DNA of 64,000 nucleotides from Karstenula rhodostoma CBS 690.94 (taxonomy: Eukaryota > Ascomycota > Dothideomycetes > Pleosporales > Didymosphaeriaceae). Made by a program: the position numbers and the translations under genes. The stretch is taken from positions 124,001 through 188,000 of the forward strand of contig MU001495.1 of NCBI GenBank assembly GCA_010093485.1. The letters run 5' to 3'. The notes under the pieces were generated by a model. The model saw only the letters and a list, made by a program, of their open reading frames with translations, was not told where the DNA came from and ran no database searches. Each line of letters starts with the position of its first letter. Position 1 is the stretch's first letter. Shown here piece after piece: positions 11,283 through 22,001 of this stretch.

Positions 11283-13110
11283 GAGTACTTCGAACATCCA
11301 TTAGCAGCGCCTATGAGAAGCCACGCGTGACTTACCTTGCGTTGCCTATATCAGTTATACTTGTTGGATGCCTGTCAGGTTGTTTGTGGGGTTCCTCCCG
11401 TGACAAGGTCTTCGATGGGCGCGAATGTCGCGTGCGGCTGTTGAAAAGAGGTACCTATAGGAAGCTTGCAGCTTTGGCAGTCAGTACGGGGTACCGTCCA
11501 ATTGAACGAGCGATCGCGGCTGGGGATTGTTGGCTATAAAGTGGATGGTATGTCGCCAACTGTGCGGGTGGTTGACCGTTCCTGAATATTAGTCATGCAG
11601 CACTAATTTAACGGGGTATATGCATGAGAACAGGTGAAGGTCGTATTCAGTGCACGGAGATCTTAAAAGTAGCTCCTGCGACAGATGCGCTTGGTGCAAG
11701 AAAATGTTGGGCGCTAAATGGAGCCCGTCTACGATCTTCCGATCTATTCTTTGAATACGGCATGGTACCAAAAATCGTGGCTACAGAGTCCCAGTGGTGG
11801 AAGCGAATCTTCGAAAGTGTGCAATTACCAAGGTCTATCAGATCACATCGGCTTCACTACAAGAAAGCAGCATGGTTTCGTACTATTATCGCAGCCATTA
11901 GGCATGCGGCCTAGAAGTCTTTGGCTGAGGAATAACAAACATCAAAACCACGGATTGTGCCCAAGAGCCCTTTTCTGTATTGATATCGGTATGTGGTCTA
12001 ACGTAGGGTCAATGAAAGCTCCCATTAGTCCACCCGAGCTTATACAAGCACCTGAGGCTGTTATTGTCTGCTCTCCTTGTGATACAGCTTTCCCGTGTAG
12101 AGTAGACTTATCCAGATATTCAGAATATAATAAGCAAAATCTATCTATGTAACTGTATATTGGTGGGCTATGAAGATGGAAAAGCAACTACCTAGATACC
12201 AGAGTTGTTGGGTAAGAAAGCGCATTCCTGAGCTAATGACTTATCTAAGCCTTTAATTGATAATGTAGTATGCCGAGTATGATGTCTTCGACGATACAAA
12301 ACTGTGGGTTTTCCTTTTAAGAGTCAAGTTGTTGCGTGATGGCAATAGAGACTACAAACATGACGTCAGTACTAACTTCTTCTAGCTGCCTGCTGCCTGC
12401 CTATTCAAGATCACCCGCACATGGGACGCGTTGGAACATCTACTTTCACACCCACAGAGAAGGAAAACTTGATCAAAAGCGAGATATCTGTCGGTGGAGA
12501 CCACCCCAAGCCGGAGAAATTCATATTCAAGCTTTCTCCAACGACACATCAATAAATAAACTTACTATTGTTAACTTTCACTTCTTTTTAGGAACCGCTA
12601 CGAGAATAGTGGAGACCGCCGTGGGATTTGCCGTAGTAGGGAAGATCAGAGGGGCTACGAAGCTCAGAGATATTGCACAACCGCGGCATCAACGTTCACG
12701 ATCTGCTTAAGCGAATGGCAGAGGTCTCGCTGTACAAGAAGCGGCTTGGTCAAATGTTCGAACCAGGGTTTCGTAAAACGGCATGATGACAGGCAGCGTT
12801 GCAAAATACCCGACCATCGAGCAGAGAAGGATCAAATAACAGGTAGAATAGATGACCTTTGCAAGAGCAGTCCGATATTTCTACGCCTTTAGATGATGTG
12901 CGATGAAGGTGTCTTTATATCATGTATATCATTTCATTCCTATCCAAGGATGACCCTATCTACCCAAGGCTCAGTTCGCATATGGATGCATGCCAAATCA
13001 TGTGCCCATTTAGTTGGTCCATCAAGACCTTTGAAGCGCCGAGAACCGTGAATTTCCCCCGCAGTGACGGCAACCATAGTCGCTGTCAGGCTGGAGATGT
13101 GAGATAGAAA
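11283..13110. other. Gene-poor, A/T-richer tract
   Basis: About 1.8 kb, visibly richer in A and T than its surroundings from about 11.6 kb on. It begins with the probable leader intron of gene B (11288-11335). I found no frame with domains or paired splice sites. It could hold transposon debris too worn to recognise. Confidence 0.5.
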
Positions 13111-13480
13111 TCAAGAAGAGACATTGAAAGCGGCCGCGGAGCCTGAGGACTTGGAATTGCTTGTAGCGCCTGCGACTCTGTTAGCCCTCCGAAATTGAAC
13201 GGGGATCTAGCATCTCACCCTTGTTGTCCTTGGTGTTGTTGGTGGCATTGACAACGTCGGCCTTCTTGCCTGCAACCTCAGGTTCGAAATCCTCGTCCGC
13301 GGCGGTAGCGGGATCGAAGAAGTCATCTTCAACGAAGGAGGTGCTGAGCTTTGCGCCTTTGTGGTGGACTGTACAGATTTCAGTTTGCCTGTCTTAATAT
13401 GGTTTAGTAGGGAGCGTACTCTTGCCCCCTTTGCCGAAGAACTTGCCACGGGAATATCCCCACGGTTTCATGGAGGACAT
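13111..13480 (-). CDS. Small three-exon protein, fingerless (89 aa)
   Basis: Exons 13480-13420, 13368-13219 and 13169-13111 join across introns 13369-13419 (51 nt, GTACGC, CTAAAC branch, TACAG) and 13170-13218 (49 nt, GTGAGA, GGCTAAC branch, CGCAG). Both introns are phase 1. The exons are 61, 150 and 59 nt and sum to exactly 90 codons. No single frame shows it. The product begins MSSMKPWGYSRGKFFGKGG, is basic and Gly-rich at the N-terminus, acidic in the middle (VEDDFFDPATAADEDFEPE) and ends in an Asn/Ser/Lys-rich tail. It has no signal peptide, no membrane segment and no known domain. Its exon sizes, intron phases and the Lys-Gly-Ala-Thr residues across the second junction parallel the C2H2 genes at 7973 and 14293. 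It may be a paralogue that lacks the fingers. Expression is unproven. Confidence 0.6.
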
Positions 13481-14292
13481 TGTGCCGAGGAGTCCAGGTG
13501 AGGAAATGGTAAGATTCGAGAGTTTGAGCGAGTTTCCACGTTCGAAAGTCCCTCGAAGCTGTGTTGGCGATGGTCTACCGAGTCCGTGGTCGCTTTATAG
13601 ACTGGCATAGGGAGCTAGTGGGGAAGTGATGCCATCGGTATGCCATTGGTTCTGTTATCACACTGGCTTATCTTGTGATCGAAAATAAGATTCCCGAGTT
13701 ACACTTAGCATTCAGGCTTATTTTCCATGTAATCTGGCGCCTTCGCCCCTACTGAGACGCATTCAACAAAGCAGTGTCGATATGATCAACCCTAAAGTTA
13801 CCATAATCTCAGTCACCTATATATGCTGTAATGCCCGAAATATTAATATTAGCGTCAAATCATGCTTGGTACACGTGGGGCAGAGTTGGATAGCAGGGGA
13901 GGCAAGCTCGCATGAAGCCCTCGTGGCTGTTCAAACCTGTGAGCAAACCAAGTCGCTCTCGCTTGCCAGTGATATGACAAATGGCAACTAGGTCTACTCA
14001 AACGACATTCCAGTCAAGGTGTATATACCGCCTCCTCCGTCACCTGGCTCGGCGGAGCATAAAATTCCCGTTGTCATATATACTCTGTCATTCACCCTGC
14101 TGGACTCCCTGTTTTCAAACTACGAACTCACTGGATTATATAATCTATCGTTTCCGTTGTATTCCTTGCCTTCACGCTCTATACTAGTGCATGTTTCAAA
14201 CAAGCCAGGCTGTACTTAACTCCGATTCCGTATCATATCGTGATCGGCAAAGCTTCCTCCGGAGTTCCCACAGGCATCGTCACCTGCTACAG
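13481..14292. other. Intergenic region
   Basis: About 810 bp between the small gene and C2H2 gene C. No other gene is recognised; short frames on the plus strand look random. Confidence 0.5.
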
Positions 14293-14922
14293 CTATTTCT
14301 GGTCCTCGGCGTCACCCTCCTCTCCCTCGCCGCCGCCCGTACTGGAGCCGTCGCCCTCCTCCTCAGAGCTCTCATCCGAGCTCACCTCCAGCGCCGCTTC
14401 GTAGAGGGCTTGGCCCCAGTCCCTGCCATGTGCAGCCTTCATGTGTTTCTTGAGGTTGTCATTGCGGACTGAGCGGTGCGAGCAGCTAGGGCAGGCGTAG
14501 GCCTTTTCGCCCGTGCCGTGGCTGTCCCGGATGTGGCGTTTCATATTATGTCCTTGCGCGTAGCGCTTGCCGCACTGTGGACAGATGAAGCCGCGTTCGT
14601 CGCTGTCATCGTCGTCGCCGTCGTCACCGGCGCTGGTGGTACCCTGGGTGTACTCCGCGGAAGTTGCAGCCGCTGTGCTCATGTCAGTTGGGCTCGCCAG
14701 CCATATCAGATGGGGGCTCACCTTTTCCCTTGCCCTTACTGTCTTGCTTGTTCGTGTTTTCTGTGGCACCGGCGGAATTGGAGTTGCCCGCGGCCTTTTG
14801 GACCTCAGTGGAATCGGTTTGGTTTGCAGCAACTGGATGGGGATCAGTAGGTACTTCTCACCCATCAGGGAGCGTAACTTACCTTGGCCTTGGATCTTAG
14901 TGGGGATTAACTTGGTGGACAT
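14293..14922 (-). CDS. C2H2 zinc-finger protein C (three exons, 176 aa)
   Basis: Exons 14922-14883, 14832-14722 and 14672-14293 join across phase-1 introns 14833-14882 (50 nt, GTAAGT..TCCAG) and 14673-14721 (49 nt, GTGAGC..CACAG). The total is exactly 177 codons. The N-terminal part is an Asn/Ser/Thr/Lys-rich linker with a run of Asp. Two C2H2 fingers follow (CPQC...HNMKRHIRDSH and CPSC...DNLKKHMKAAH, both C-x2-C-x12-H-x4-H), then an acidic Ser/Glu/Gly tail (SSDESSEEEGDG). It is a small nuclear DNA- or RNA-binding protein by inference. The frame is also open upstream of 14922, but those residues read through both introns and look non-coding. Gene design matches the loci at 7973 and 13111. Confidence 0.78.
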   Translation of the reverse strand: MSTKLIPTKIQGQGKLRSLMGEKYLLIPIQLLQTKPIPLRSKRPRATPIPPVPQKTRTSKTVRAREKVSPHLIWLASPTDMSTAAATSAEYTQGTTSAGDDGDDDDSDERGFICPQCGKRYAQGHNMKRHIRDSHGTGEKAYACPSCSHRSVRNDNLKKHMKAAHGRDWGQALYEAALEVSSDESSEEEGDGSSTGGGEGEEGDAEDQK

Positions 14923-15530
14923 CTTGTGGAAGTTTTTGACAATCGGTTGGCGAACAGGATCGGTGGTCGTGGGGTTGTCGGGCGTTGAGCTGGGTGGGAG
15001 CAGAGATGCTGATAGATTTTTGGGTTCTTCGTTGCTGGGAGAGGGAGCAGAAACAGAGGGTGATGGGTTTATATAGGATCCAGCATGGCAAGTGGTTCCA
15101 GGTGAAGGGCGTGCTCGAGGACTCGACTTCACCAAATTTCACATACGGAGTTCAGAAAACAGCGTGACTGAAGCTTCCAGGTCATAGGTCCAGTCAATAT
15201 CAACCCTTTGTAATTTTGCATTAGCAAATAGCATAGTGTCGAATGATCAAAAGCAGGCTGTGACTTGCCCTTGCCTATACATTTTCAAGTCAATGACTAG
15301 TGCGCGAGACCTCCGACTCAACACCACCATTAAAACCTGGGCCAGTCAACACGAAAAGTTTCAAGAAGCAAGTAAATATGCACTAGAACGTATGTTTTAC
15401 ATGAAAAACAGAAAGCAGACCGAAGTCGCCATAGCCCTTGGATATATCGTGTGCCTCGTAACGCCGTGTGCCCATCATGGAAAGATGCCGCAAAAAACTA
15501 CACACAAAAAAAACCAAACAAACGGTGAAG
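14923..15530. other. Intergenic region
   Basis: Promoter side of C2H2 gene C and 3' side of the 746-aa gene. No further gene is recognised. Confidence 0.5.
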
Positions 15531-17771
15531 TTAGATCCTGTAGAACGCATCCCACGTTTCCAAGACCCTAGGGTCGATTTGCGCCGCCGCTTTATTAACC
15601 AGCTTCACGCGCGCTTTCCAGCCCTCAAAACTCTCCTCTTTCATCGCCAAATGCGTCCCTATCGTCGTTTCCACAAAGCGGCGGTGCGCAAGCCCTCGCT
15701 CAGACTCGGCTCGCTCGGGGGGTGCCATGGTGTTCTTGTTCAGCATGCCCTTGACCTTGCGGATGCCCATGATGGTGCTTTCTTTCCTGGTTCTGTAATA
15801 TTTGACTGATTCGCCGACGACCTTCATTTGCTTCTGGAAACTGTGGCGGTCCTTGAGAAAGACGCGCATGTCGTTCGGTATGGGCGGAGGGATCTCGTCG
15901 CCGGAATCTCCGTCTGAATCTGCGACTTCGGCAATGGGATCGAGAAACTCGTTCGACGCGGGTTCCGACATGAGAGGAACGATCCGTACACCCAGAGCGA
16001 GTCGGCGAGGGACGTGTTGGGGCGCCGCCGGGACAAAGGCGGCGGGGATGTTGTCTTCACTCTCGCTAACAGCTGCGCTTAAGGATTGGCCCGTGCGCCT
16101 TGCTGAGCGTCGCGCATCGCGCGTGCGTACCGCAGGGACATCCTCGTCTGCGTCAGACAACGAGGCAGAGGGTCTTGGCGTAGGATTGTGAGATCGTTTG
16201 ACTCGCTTGAGGGGCCGGCTGTGTGCGCGCTGTTCGTCTCGAGATGGATCGTGCATCAGGAGTCGCTTGCAGGCAATCTTGAGCTGATCCACAAAGGAGC
16301 CATTGAAGGGCATCTTGTGTTTGTCGAATCCAAGCACCCTGTCTCTCGCGGCGATGATGAAGAAATACTTCACCAGTGCTTTTAAGAGCAGCTCTTCCGC
16401 TCGATCTCCACCCTCAATACTGTTGAACGCCGGACCTAATTGGAGATCGGGCAGCACGTCTTTAATTTTCAAATCGTCCTCCACGATTTGGTCGTTTCCG
16501 GCACGGAATGCGTGAACATGCATGCGTGGAGCAGCGCGGTCGTTCTTGTCGTGCATCTTGAACGACGCCCAAGCCTCGCAGCCTTCTAGCTCCTGTCGGG
16601 TAGTGTCTTCCCGGAATGTACCGAGAAGAAGTCGCAAGCTGAGGAAGCCTTTATCTGTGGTGTGGATCTTTTTGAAAGTGCAGGTTGTTAAGAGCGGCAG
16701 GAGCGATAGCGTGCCGGATCCCATCTTCTTTTGAATGTCCCTCAATGTGGGATCAGTGTCGACAATAGCCTCCTCTACCTGCGTATCGGGCGTCGGGAGG
16801 GACTGTCGAATCAGCGCTTCCGTCTCCAAGCTCAAGGTAACGTCAGTGTCGAGCGAGTTCGCGACAAGCTCGGCTGAATTCACGCTTGTTGCGCGGGTGG
16901 ATCCTTCCGGAACATCGACCATGTCGACATCTAGTGTTGAGTGCTTGGGGGTTTGTTGTGGGGTGGGGAGTTTCGGGGCATTGATGATGTCCCGCAGCGG
17001 TTCGGTTGCACCTGGCTTACAGGATGTTCCCGACGATTCTCGACGACTTGTGCGAGCGCTATGCCCGGCTTCAGCGTCGTTCTTCTCTAAGTTGGCCATC
17101 GCCGACTCTTGTTGACCGTTTGAGAGTGGACGGTCGAGCGGGCGAAAGTCATCCTCACCTTTGTGTAAGCACATCTGTACATCCATTCGTTCTTCGTCTT
17201 CATCAATTACCTCCTTATTCTTGTAATGATGCGTTGTCCTCAGTCGTCTAAAGGCTGCGACAAGTTGTTCATAATTGGGTTGTGGCAGGGGGGCGTCGAA
17301 CGCGTTCTTTGACGCCCAGACTAAGAGATAATACTTGATGAGAGCGACCGTTTGATCACGACACTCGGGCGAGCGCTCGTAGGCAGGATCGAGTGTGTTG
17401 TACCATGAAAGTGGCGGAATCTTGTTGAGAGCTTCAATTTCCGCCTCTCCTAGGTGGACAAGCTCGACATGTGGGTCACCCTTTTTCCGTTTCAGTGAGG
17501 GCGGAAAATCGTGCGTCTCGAAGGCGTTGGCATCGACACCTATCTTCAACGCCCGCACATGATCCCCTGGTTTTGTGACGTAGGCGATTATGAGATTCTC
17601 TGGCTGCTCTTGCAAATCATATTCGCTCGCACTGATGACGATGCGTTCGTTGTACAAGTGGAAGAGCTCTCGTGGCAAGAGTGACATGAGAAACCCGAAT
17701 CCTTCGTCTAGAAGTTGGTCGTCAAGCTGCAACAGATCATCTCGCAGGAGGCTTGGGCTGTCGCGCGCCAT
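15531..17771 (-). CDS. Hypothetical 746-aa protein with two diverged copies of one domain
   Basis: Long uninterrupted frame with normal codon use; I do not recognise the family. Two regions look like copies of one fold. Copy 1 is about residues 20-180 and copy 2 about 370-520. Both end in a similar helix pair: ALIKYYLLVWASKN..., then a gap and LVAAFRRL in copy 1; ALVKYFFIIAARDR..., then DQLKIACKRLL in copy 2. The stretch between them is disordered and Ser/Thr/Glu-rich. After copy 2 come basic patches (RPLKRVKRSH, RRSARRTGQ) typical of nuclear signals and an acidic segment. A conserved-looking basic C-terminal block follows (YYRTRKES...MGIRKVKGMLNKNTMAPPERAESERGL in part). No signal peptide or membrane segment is present. 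A nuclear scaffold or chromatin role is only a guess. Confidence 0.75.
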   Translation of the reverse strand: MARDSPSLLRDDLLQLDDQLLDEGFGFLMSLLPRELFHLYNERIVISASEYDLQEQPENLIIAYVTKPGDHVRALKIGVDANAFETHDFPPSLKRKKGDPHVELVHLGEAEIEALNKIPPLSWYNTLDPAYERSPECRDQTVALIKYYLLVWASKNAFDAPLPQPNYEQLVAAFRRLRTTHHYKNKEVIDEDEERMDVQMCLHKGEDDFRPLDRPLSNGQQESAMANLEKNDAEAGHSARTSRRESSGTSCKPGATEPLRDIINAPKLPTPQQTPKHSTLDVDMVDVPEGSTRATSVNSAELVANSLDTDVTLSLETEALIRQSLPTPDTQVEEAIVDTDPTLRDIQKKMGSGTLSLLPLLTTCTFKKIHTTDKGFLSLRLLLGTFREDTTRQELEGCEAWASFKMHDKNDRAAPRMHVHAFRAGNDQIVEDDLKIKDVLPDLQLGPAFNSIEGGDRAEELLLKALVKYFFIIAARDRVLGFDKHKMPFNGSFVDQLKIACKRLLMHDPSRDEQRAHSRPLKRVKRSHNPTPRPSASLSDADEDVPAVRTRDARRSARRTGQSLSAAVSESEDNIPAAFVPAAPQHVPRRLALGVRIVPLMSEPASNEFLDPIAEVADSDGDSGDEIPPPIPNDMRVFLKDRHSFQKQMKVVGESVKYYRTRKESTIMGIRKVKGMLNKNTMAPPERAESERGLAHRRFVETTIGTHLAMKEESFEGWKARVKLVNKAAAQIDPRVLETWDAFYRI

Positions 17772-18849
17772 TTGCGCTGAGATTCGAGTCCAGATCAGAT
17801 GTCGAAAATGAGGGAGCCGGGCTCTCAGTCTGGCGCTCGGCTGCTGCGCTGGCTGGGCGAATGAAAGTGGTCTGGATCAAGCTGTGGACTGCAGACGACA
17901 ATGATGGTTCAGAACGCGCCCAAAAAGTCAGGCAACGAGCGCCCGAATGGAAGCCGACGATGAGAAGTGTATTCAGAACGATTATGAAGAGGGACAGACG
18001 ATGGGAGAGCGCCGAAACGGTCGCATTCCAGGAGGTTCGTGCGCGCCAAGGCCAGCCTCTCCGTAATTGGTGACTGGTGGGAACGATCCTGATCAGGAGC
18101 CCGGGCCAAGGGCTTGCTTTTCACTCTGGATCCGTGATCCCCGGGTGATGTGGTAAAAGACAAGCTTTTCTTTGTTAACAAACGATGCTTCTTGGACCGA
18201 AGCAGTCGACACCGCCATGGGCAACTCGAAAGGTGGTGAGTCGCACTCGCATGGTCTCAGATTGCACCTCCTTATATTGGTGCAACGCCAGCAGTCAGAC
18301 TCTCAGCTCCCTGTCAGCCATAGTGACTGTCCACTACATGATCATCGTCTGTCGTCTGGCCATGTCACAGGGTCCGCAAGTCCATACTGCCCGTAGGAAA
18401 AGTTCTTTCTCACGACTGAGGAGCATCACGGAGTGGCCACGCAACACACCCAATATTGACATGCCTAGACGAGCCGAGGATGCGTTGTTGTAATGAAATT
18501 GCATCCCATGCGAGTGGCCGGAACGCTCCGGCACGCCACACGCCTACTCCTAGCGCCATTCGCCCGGAGGAATAAGCAAACAACCTTTGTAGACCACACC
18601 ACCGAACAACTATTCTCGAGAGCCAACCTTCAAAATGTACCCCGTTGAACGAAAGGTTACCTCGTATTCAATGTGTGATGACCAGCCAAATGCCTTGCAT
18701 GTGGGGCCATGGCAATAAGCAACGCAGTACAGCACCACCTCACTTTAGCCGACCCCACCGCCACATCCTCATCAGCACCACCACTAACCTTCAAAAGAGG
18801 ACATTTTTCCACTCGAATGATTCCAAAATAACAGTACCTAATTACAATA
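17772..18849. other. Divergent intergenic region
   Basis: About 1.1 kb between two divergently transcribed starts (746-aa gene and FAD monooxygenase), so it holds both promoters. No gene is recognised. Confidence 0.55.
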
Positions 18850-20181
18850 ATGGCACATTTCCCCCGGCGCCCACCCTCAGGCATTAAAGTCATCATAGTC
18901 GGCGCAGGCTTCGCCGGCATCGCCGCAGCCATAGAATGCGACCGTAAAGGGCACACCGTCACACTCCTCGAAAAAGCCGAGTCCATCGAAGAAATTACAC
19001 GCTTCGGCGACATCATCAGCTTCGATCCCAATGGCGCGCGCCTGTTTGAGCGCTGGCCCGGCGTTATTGAGGCTATGTACAAAGTCGCGCGCAAGACGTC
19101 TTGGCTGGACTTGTATCATTGGAAGGTCAGAACCAATCATCCGATTTCTTTGTATGGTCCTCACTGAGAGAAGGGCGAGTTCGTCACGCGACAATCCTTC
19201 GCACATGAGAAGAGCTGGGGGCCTAGAGTCAACGGCCATAGAGGGGAGTTGTACGATATAATTTACCAACATGCGAGAGATAGAGGACTCGACATTAGAC
19301 TTGGCCAAAGAGTCACGGACTATTTCGAAGACGACGACAAGGCTGGCGTCGTGGTCAATGGAGAGAAAGTAGCGGCCGACATTGTTATCGCGGCTGAAGG
19401 TGTGCGGTCACGTGGGCGCAAGATCGTGTTGGGATTCGACGATAAGCCCAAGTCCTCTGGATACGCCGTCTACCGGTGCTGGTTCAGCGGCGACGCGATC
19501 AAAGACAACGCGCTCATCAGACATCTCGTCGCAAACGGGGACACGCACTCGGGCTACATCGGGCCGGATCTGCATTTCCTCGTTTCCTCGTTGAAAGACG
19601 GGAAGGAGTTCAATTGGGTCTTCACGCACGTCGACGACGGCAACATAGAAGAGAGCTGGCAGTTTCCTGGAAAGATAGAGGATTGCCTCAGGTATGTGGA
19701 GGGCTGGGCACCGGTGGTGCAGGAGATCGTGCGCGCAACACCAAAGGATGCGAGACTCATCGATCACAAGCTTGTGTTCCGGAACCCGCTGCCGACTTTC
19801 ATCTCGCCCAAAGCGCGCATCGTGCTCATCGGCGACGCGGCGCATCCGTTTCTACCGACTTCGATACAAGGAGCCAGCCAATCGATCGAGGATGGCGTTG
19901 TGCTAGCATCGTGTCTGGAGCTCGCCGGTAAGAAGAATGTCCCGCTTGCAGTGAGAGCGCATGAGAAGATTCGCTATGAGAGGGTTCATAAAGCGCAGGC
20001 TACAGGCGTGAAGACGAGGGAACGTTGGCACAAAGCGAACTGGGACGAGATTCGGAAGACGCCTGAGGCGATCCACCTCGCGCGAGAGGCTTGGTTGTTG
20101 AACTTCGACGCGGAGAAGGACTGCTACGAACGATACGGAGAGGTGGTGAAGGGCTTGGAAGGCGGGCGGGCAAGATTGTAA
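18850..20181 (+). CDS. FAD-dependent monooxygenase (two exons, about 427 aa)
   Basis: Aromatic-ring-hydroxylase-type flavoprotein (salicylate hydroxylase/FMO group): NAD(P)H- and O2-dependent hydroxylation of an unknown, probably aromatic, substrate in the cytosol. Motifs: dinucleotide-binding GAGFAG at 18-23; a DG-like motif ([11 protein letters not shown], with Glu for the usual Asp); and the second FAD motif [17 protein letters not shown] near residue 312. The plus-strand frame is broken by an in-frame TGA at 19165-19167. A 48-nt intron 19126-19173 (GTCAGA donor, CTCAC branch-like, AAG acceptor) removes it and joins YHWK to GEFVTRQ and [10 protein letters not shown], as in homologous enzymes. 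A GAG acceptor at 19170 is the alternative. Both sites are weak, so a nonsense mutation is not excluded. It is convergent with the BBE-like oxidase (144 bp apart). Confidence 0.78.
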
Positions 20182-20325
20182 ACGACGAGGATTCCGCTGA
20201 TGGTATGATAAAGGCTAGATTCTGCCATCACGAGCAATTCCACCAGCATACTTGACAAAACATCTTCTTTCTCACAGCCTCTAGGCCTTCTTATACCGCT
20301 TCTGTTTTAGACGTCCACTCTATCT

Positions 20326-22001
20326 TCATAGCCCAAGCTTAAACCCCCCAGGCACCGCCTTCTGGAAGATACCCTGCGGATCATACTGCTTGCTCACGCT
20401 CTTCAAAAACGCCACCTCGCTCGCCCCATACGCAGTAATCGGATCCTGCCACTGACTCGCATAGTTCAGATACACCCACTCATTGAATATCCCCTTCGCC
20501 TTCGCCAGCGCAATCAAATCATTCTCCAACGTCTTCATCCTATCATACACCCTCTGACTATCTAGCGGACTCGGCCAGATCACAGTGAAAAGCAGGTTAA
20601 TCAGGTCATCTTTGAAGCGGCCCAGCCCTAGTACATTCTGGTCCGCGCCCTTGGAGTACATCACGTGCGGCATGGGCTGGAACGCCATGGTGAGCGCGAG
20701 CCCCAGCGCGAGGAAGAGATCCTGCGCGGCTTTGTCGACGAGCTTGTACACCTGCGCCATGTACCCGGGCGAAACAGCGGGGTCGTTGACAAAGCTCAGC
20801 GTGAGGAAGAAGTTGTTTTGGCTCTGGGAGACGGACGCGTCGGTGCCGATTTCGTTGGCGAAGCTGCTGAGTTTCGCTTTGCGGACGCTTTTCGAGAGCT
20901 TGGGCATTGCGTCGAGCGGCGCGAAGACGGGCGGGGGCCAGGTCGCAGAGCCGTTGGTGTAGGTGGCCGTGTGCATGATGGAGACGGGGATGCCTTGGAA
21001 CCAGGCGAAGACGGTGATGAGGGCGGAGAAGGGGTCGTAGTTCTTGCTCTGCGTGAAGTTGGCCATAAAGGCAAAGTAGGCTTCTTTGTTGGTGACTGGC
21101 TGGTCGATTTGCCCGCCCAGGAAGGCGTCTTGCTGGAACAGGGTGGCATCGAAGCGGGTCACGATGCCGAAGTTGTTGCTGCCGCCTCTCAGGGCGCGGA
21201 AGAGGCGCGGGTTGCGCGTGCTGGTCGCTGTTACGGTGGTGCCGTTGCCGAGGACGACTTCGTAGGCTTTGATGTTGTTGCAAGCGAAGCCGTAACGACC
21301 GGAGAAAAAGGAGACGCCGCCTCCTGTGACCAAGCCGGCCACACCCACTTGGCTCAAGCGACCACCCACCATGGCAACGTTGAGGTCATCGAGAGTTTTA
21401 TATACGTTTCCCCATCGGTTGCCTGGTCCGACACTGACTGTCTTCTGATCACTTGAAACGGTCACCTGGTTGAGGCTCTGTGTGTCAATGGTGACTCCCC
21501 CATCAATGTTGGCTGCACCAGCATGAGGTGTATGGCTAAAACGTGGTCAGTATGGTATGCACAAGCAATAAATAGCTTTCCCTTACCCTGCGCCCCTTAC
21601 GGCGAACTTACAACCAGGGATAGCTGCCTGGTAGCCAACGTTGAGAATCGTGACCGCGGTCGACACGTCTTGGGTGCTTTTCGGAATGACAATGCATGAT
21701 GGGCGCAGCCTTTGTTCTTGCGCGGACCAGAAAGTGATCTGGGACGATGCGTAGCTCAAACTAAGAGGGAAAACAACCTTCCCAGGGAGGAAATTGTCCA
21801 AGGCTGTGCACTGGGGAAGTCAGTCTTCATGCAGGATAGAAAAATGATGTCTGAACGTACGCAGACATTATCGTTACTCTTCGTCAAGAGATCGAGCAGT
21901 AGACCGAGAATGCCCTTTCTATCAACGGGGGCTGAATGCACGAGCGGCGAAAAGAGCGCAAGGCACAGCAGTCCTACCATACGGTATAGTGACACTGCCA
22001 T
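20326..22001 (-). CDS. Secreted BBE-like FAD-linked oxidase (three exons, 524 aa)
   Basis: Berberine-bridge-enzyme-like oxidase (FAD_binding_4 plus BBE domains). Exons are 22001-21861, 21810-21587 and 21535-20326. Introns are 21811-21860 (50 nt, GTACGT..CCCAG) and 21536-21586 (51 nt, GTAAGG..TTTAG). The signal peptide is about residues 1-24 (MVGLLCLALFSPLVHSAP core). After splicing the FAD site reads FAVRGAGHTPHAGAANIDGG. The His near residue 123 is the expected 8-alpha covalent FAD attachment. The BBE substrate domain is C-terminal (LNYASQW, then YDPQGIF, the usual ending). Such enzymes oxidise alcohols, sugars or alkaloid-type metabolites in secondary metabolism. The convergent FAD monooxygenase next door suggests a shared substrate, but there is no backbone synthase in the window. 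Confidence 0.92.

Noticed and set aside
12741..12780. tRNA-like T-loop sequence (TTCGAAC)
   Set aside because: Flanking bases do not pair as a T-stem and no acceptor or anticodon arm could be formed.
14293..15135. Long single-frame version of C2H2 gene C starting upstream
   Set aside because: It reads through two well-formed introns; the spliced three-exon model gives a cleaner protein.
19165..19167. Stop-codon readthrough in the FAD monooxygenase
   Set aside because: A 48-nt intron explains the stop and restores the conserved motif order; the base context does not resemble known readthrough signals.
20665..21456. 263-codon frame on the plus strand
   Set aside because: It is antisense to the BBE-like oxidase exon and mirrors its codon pattern; no domain of its own.
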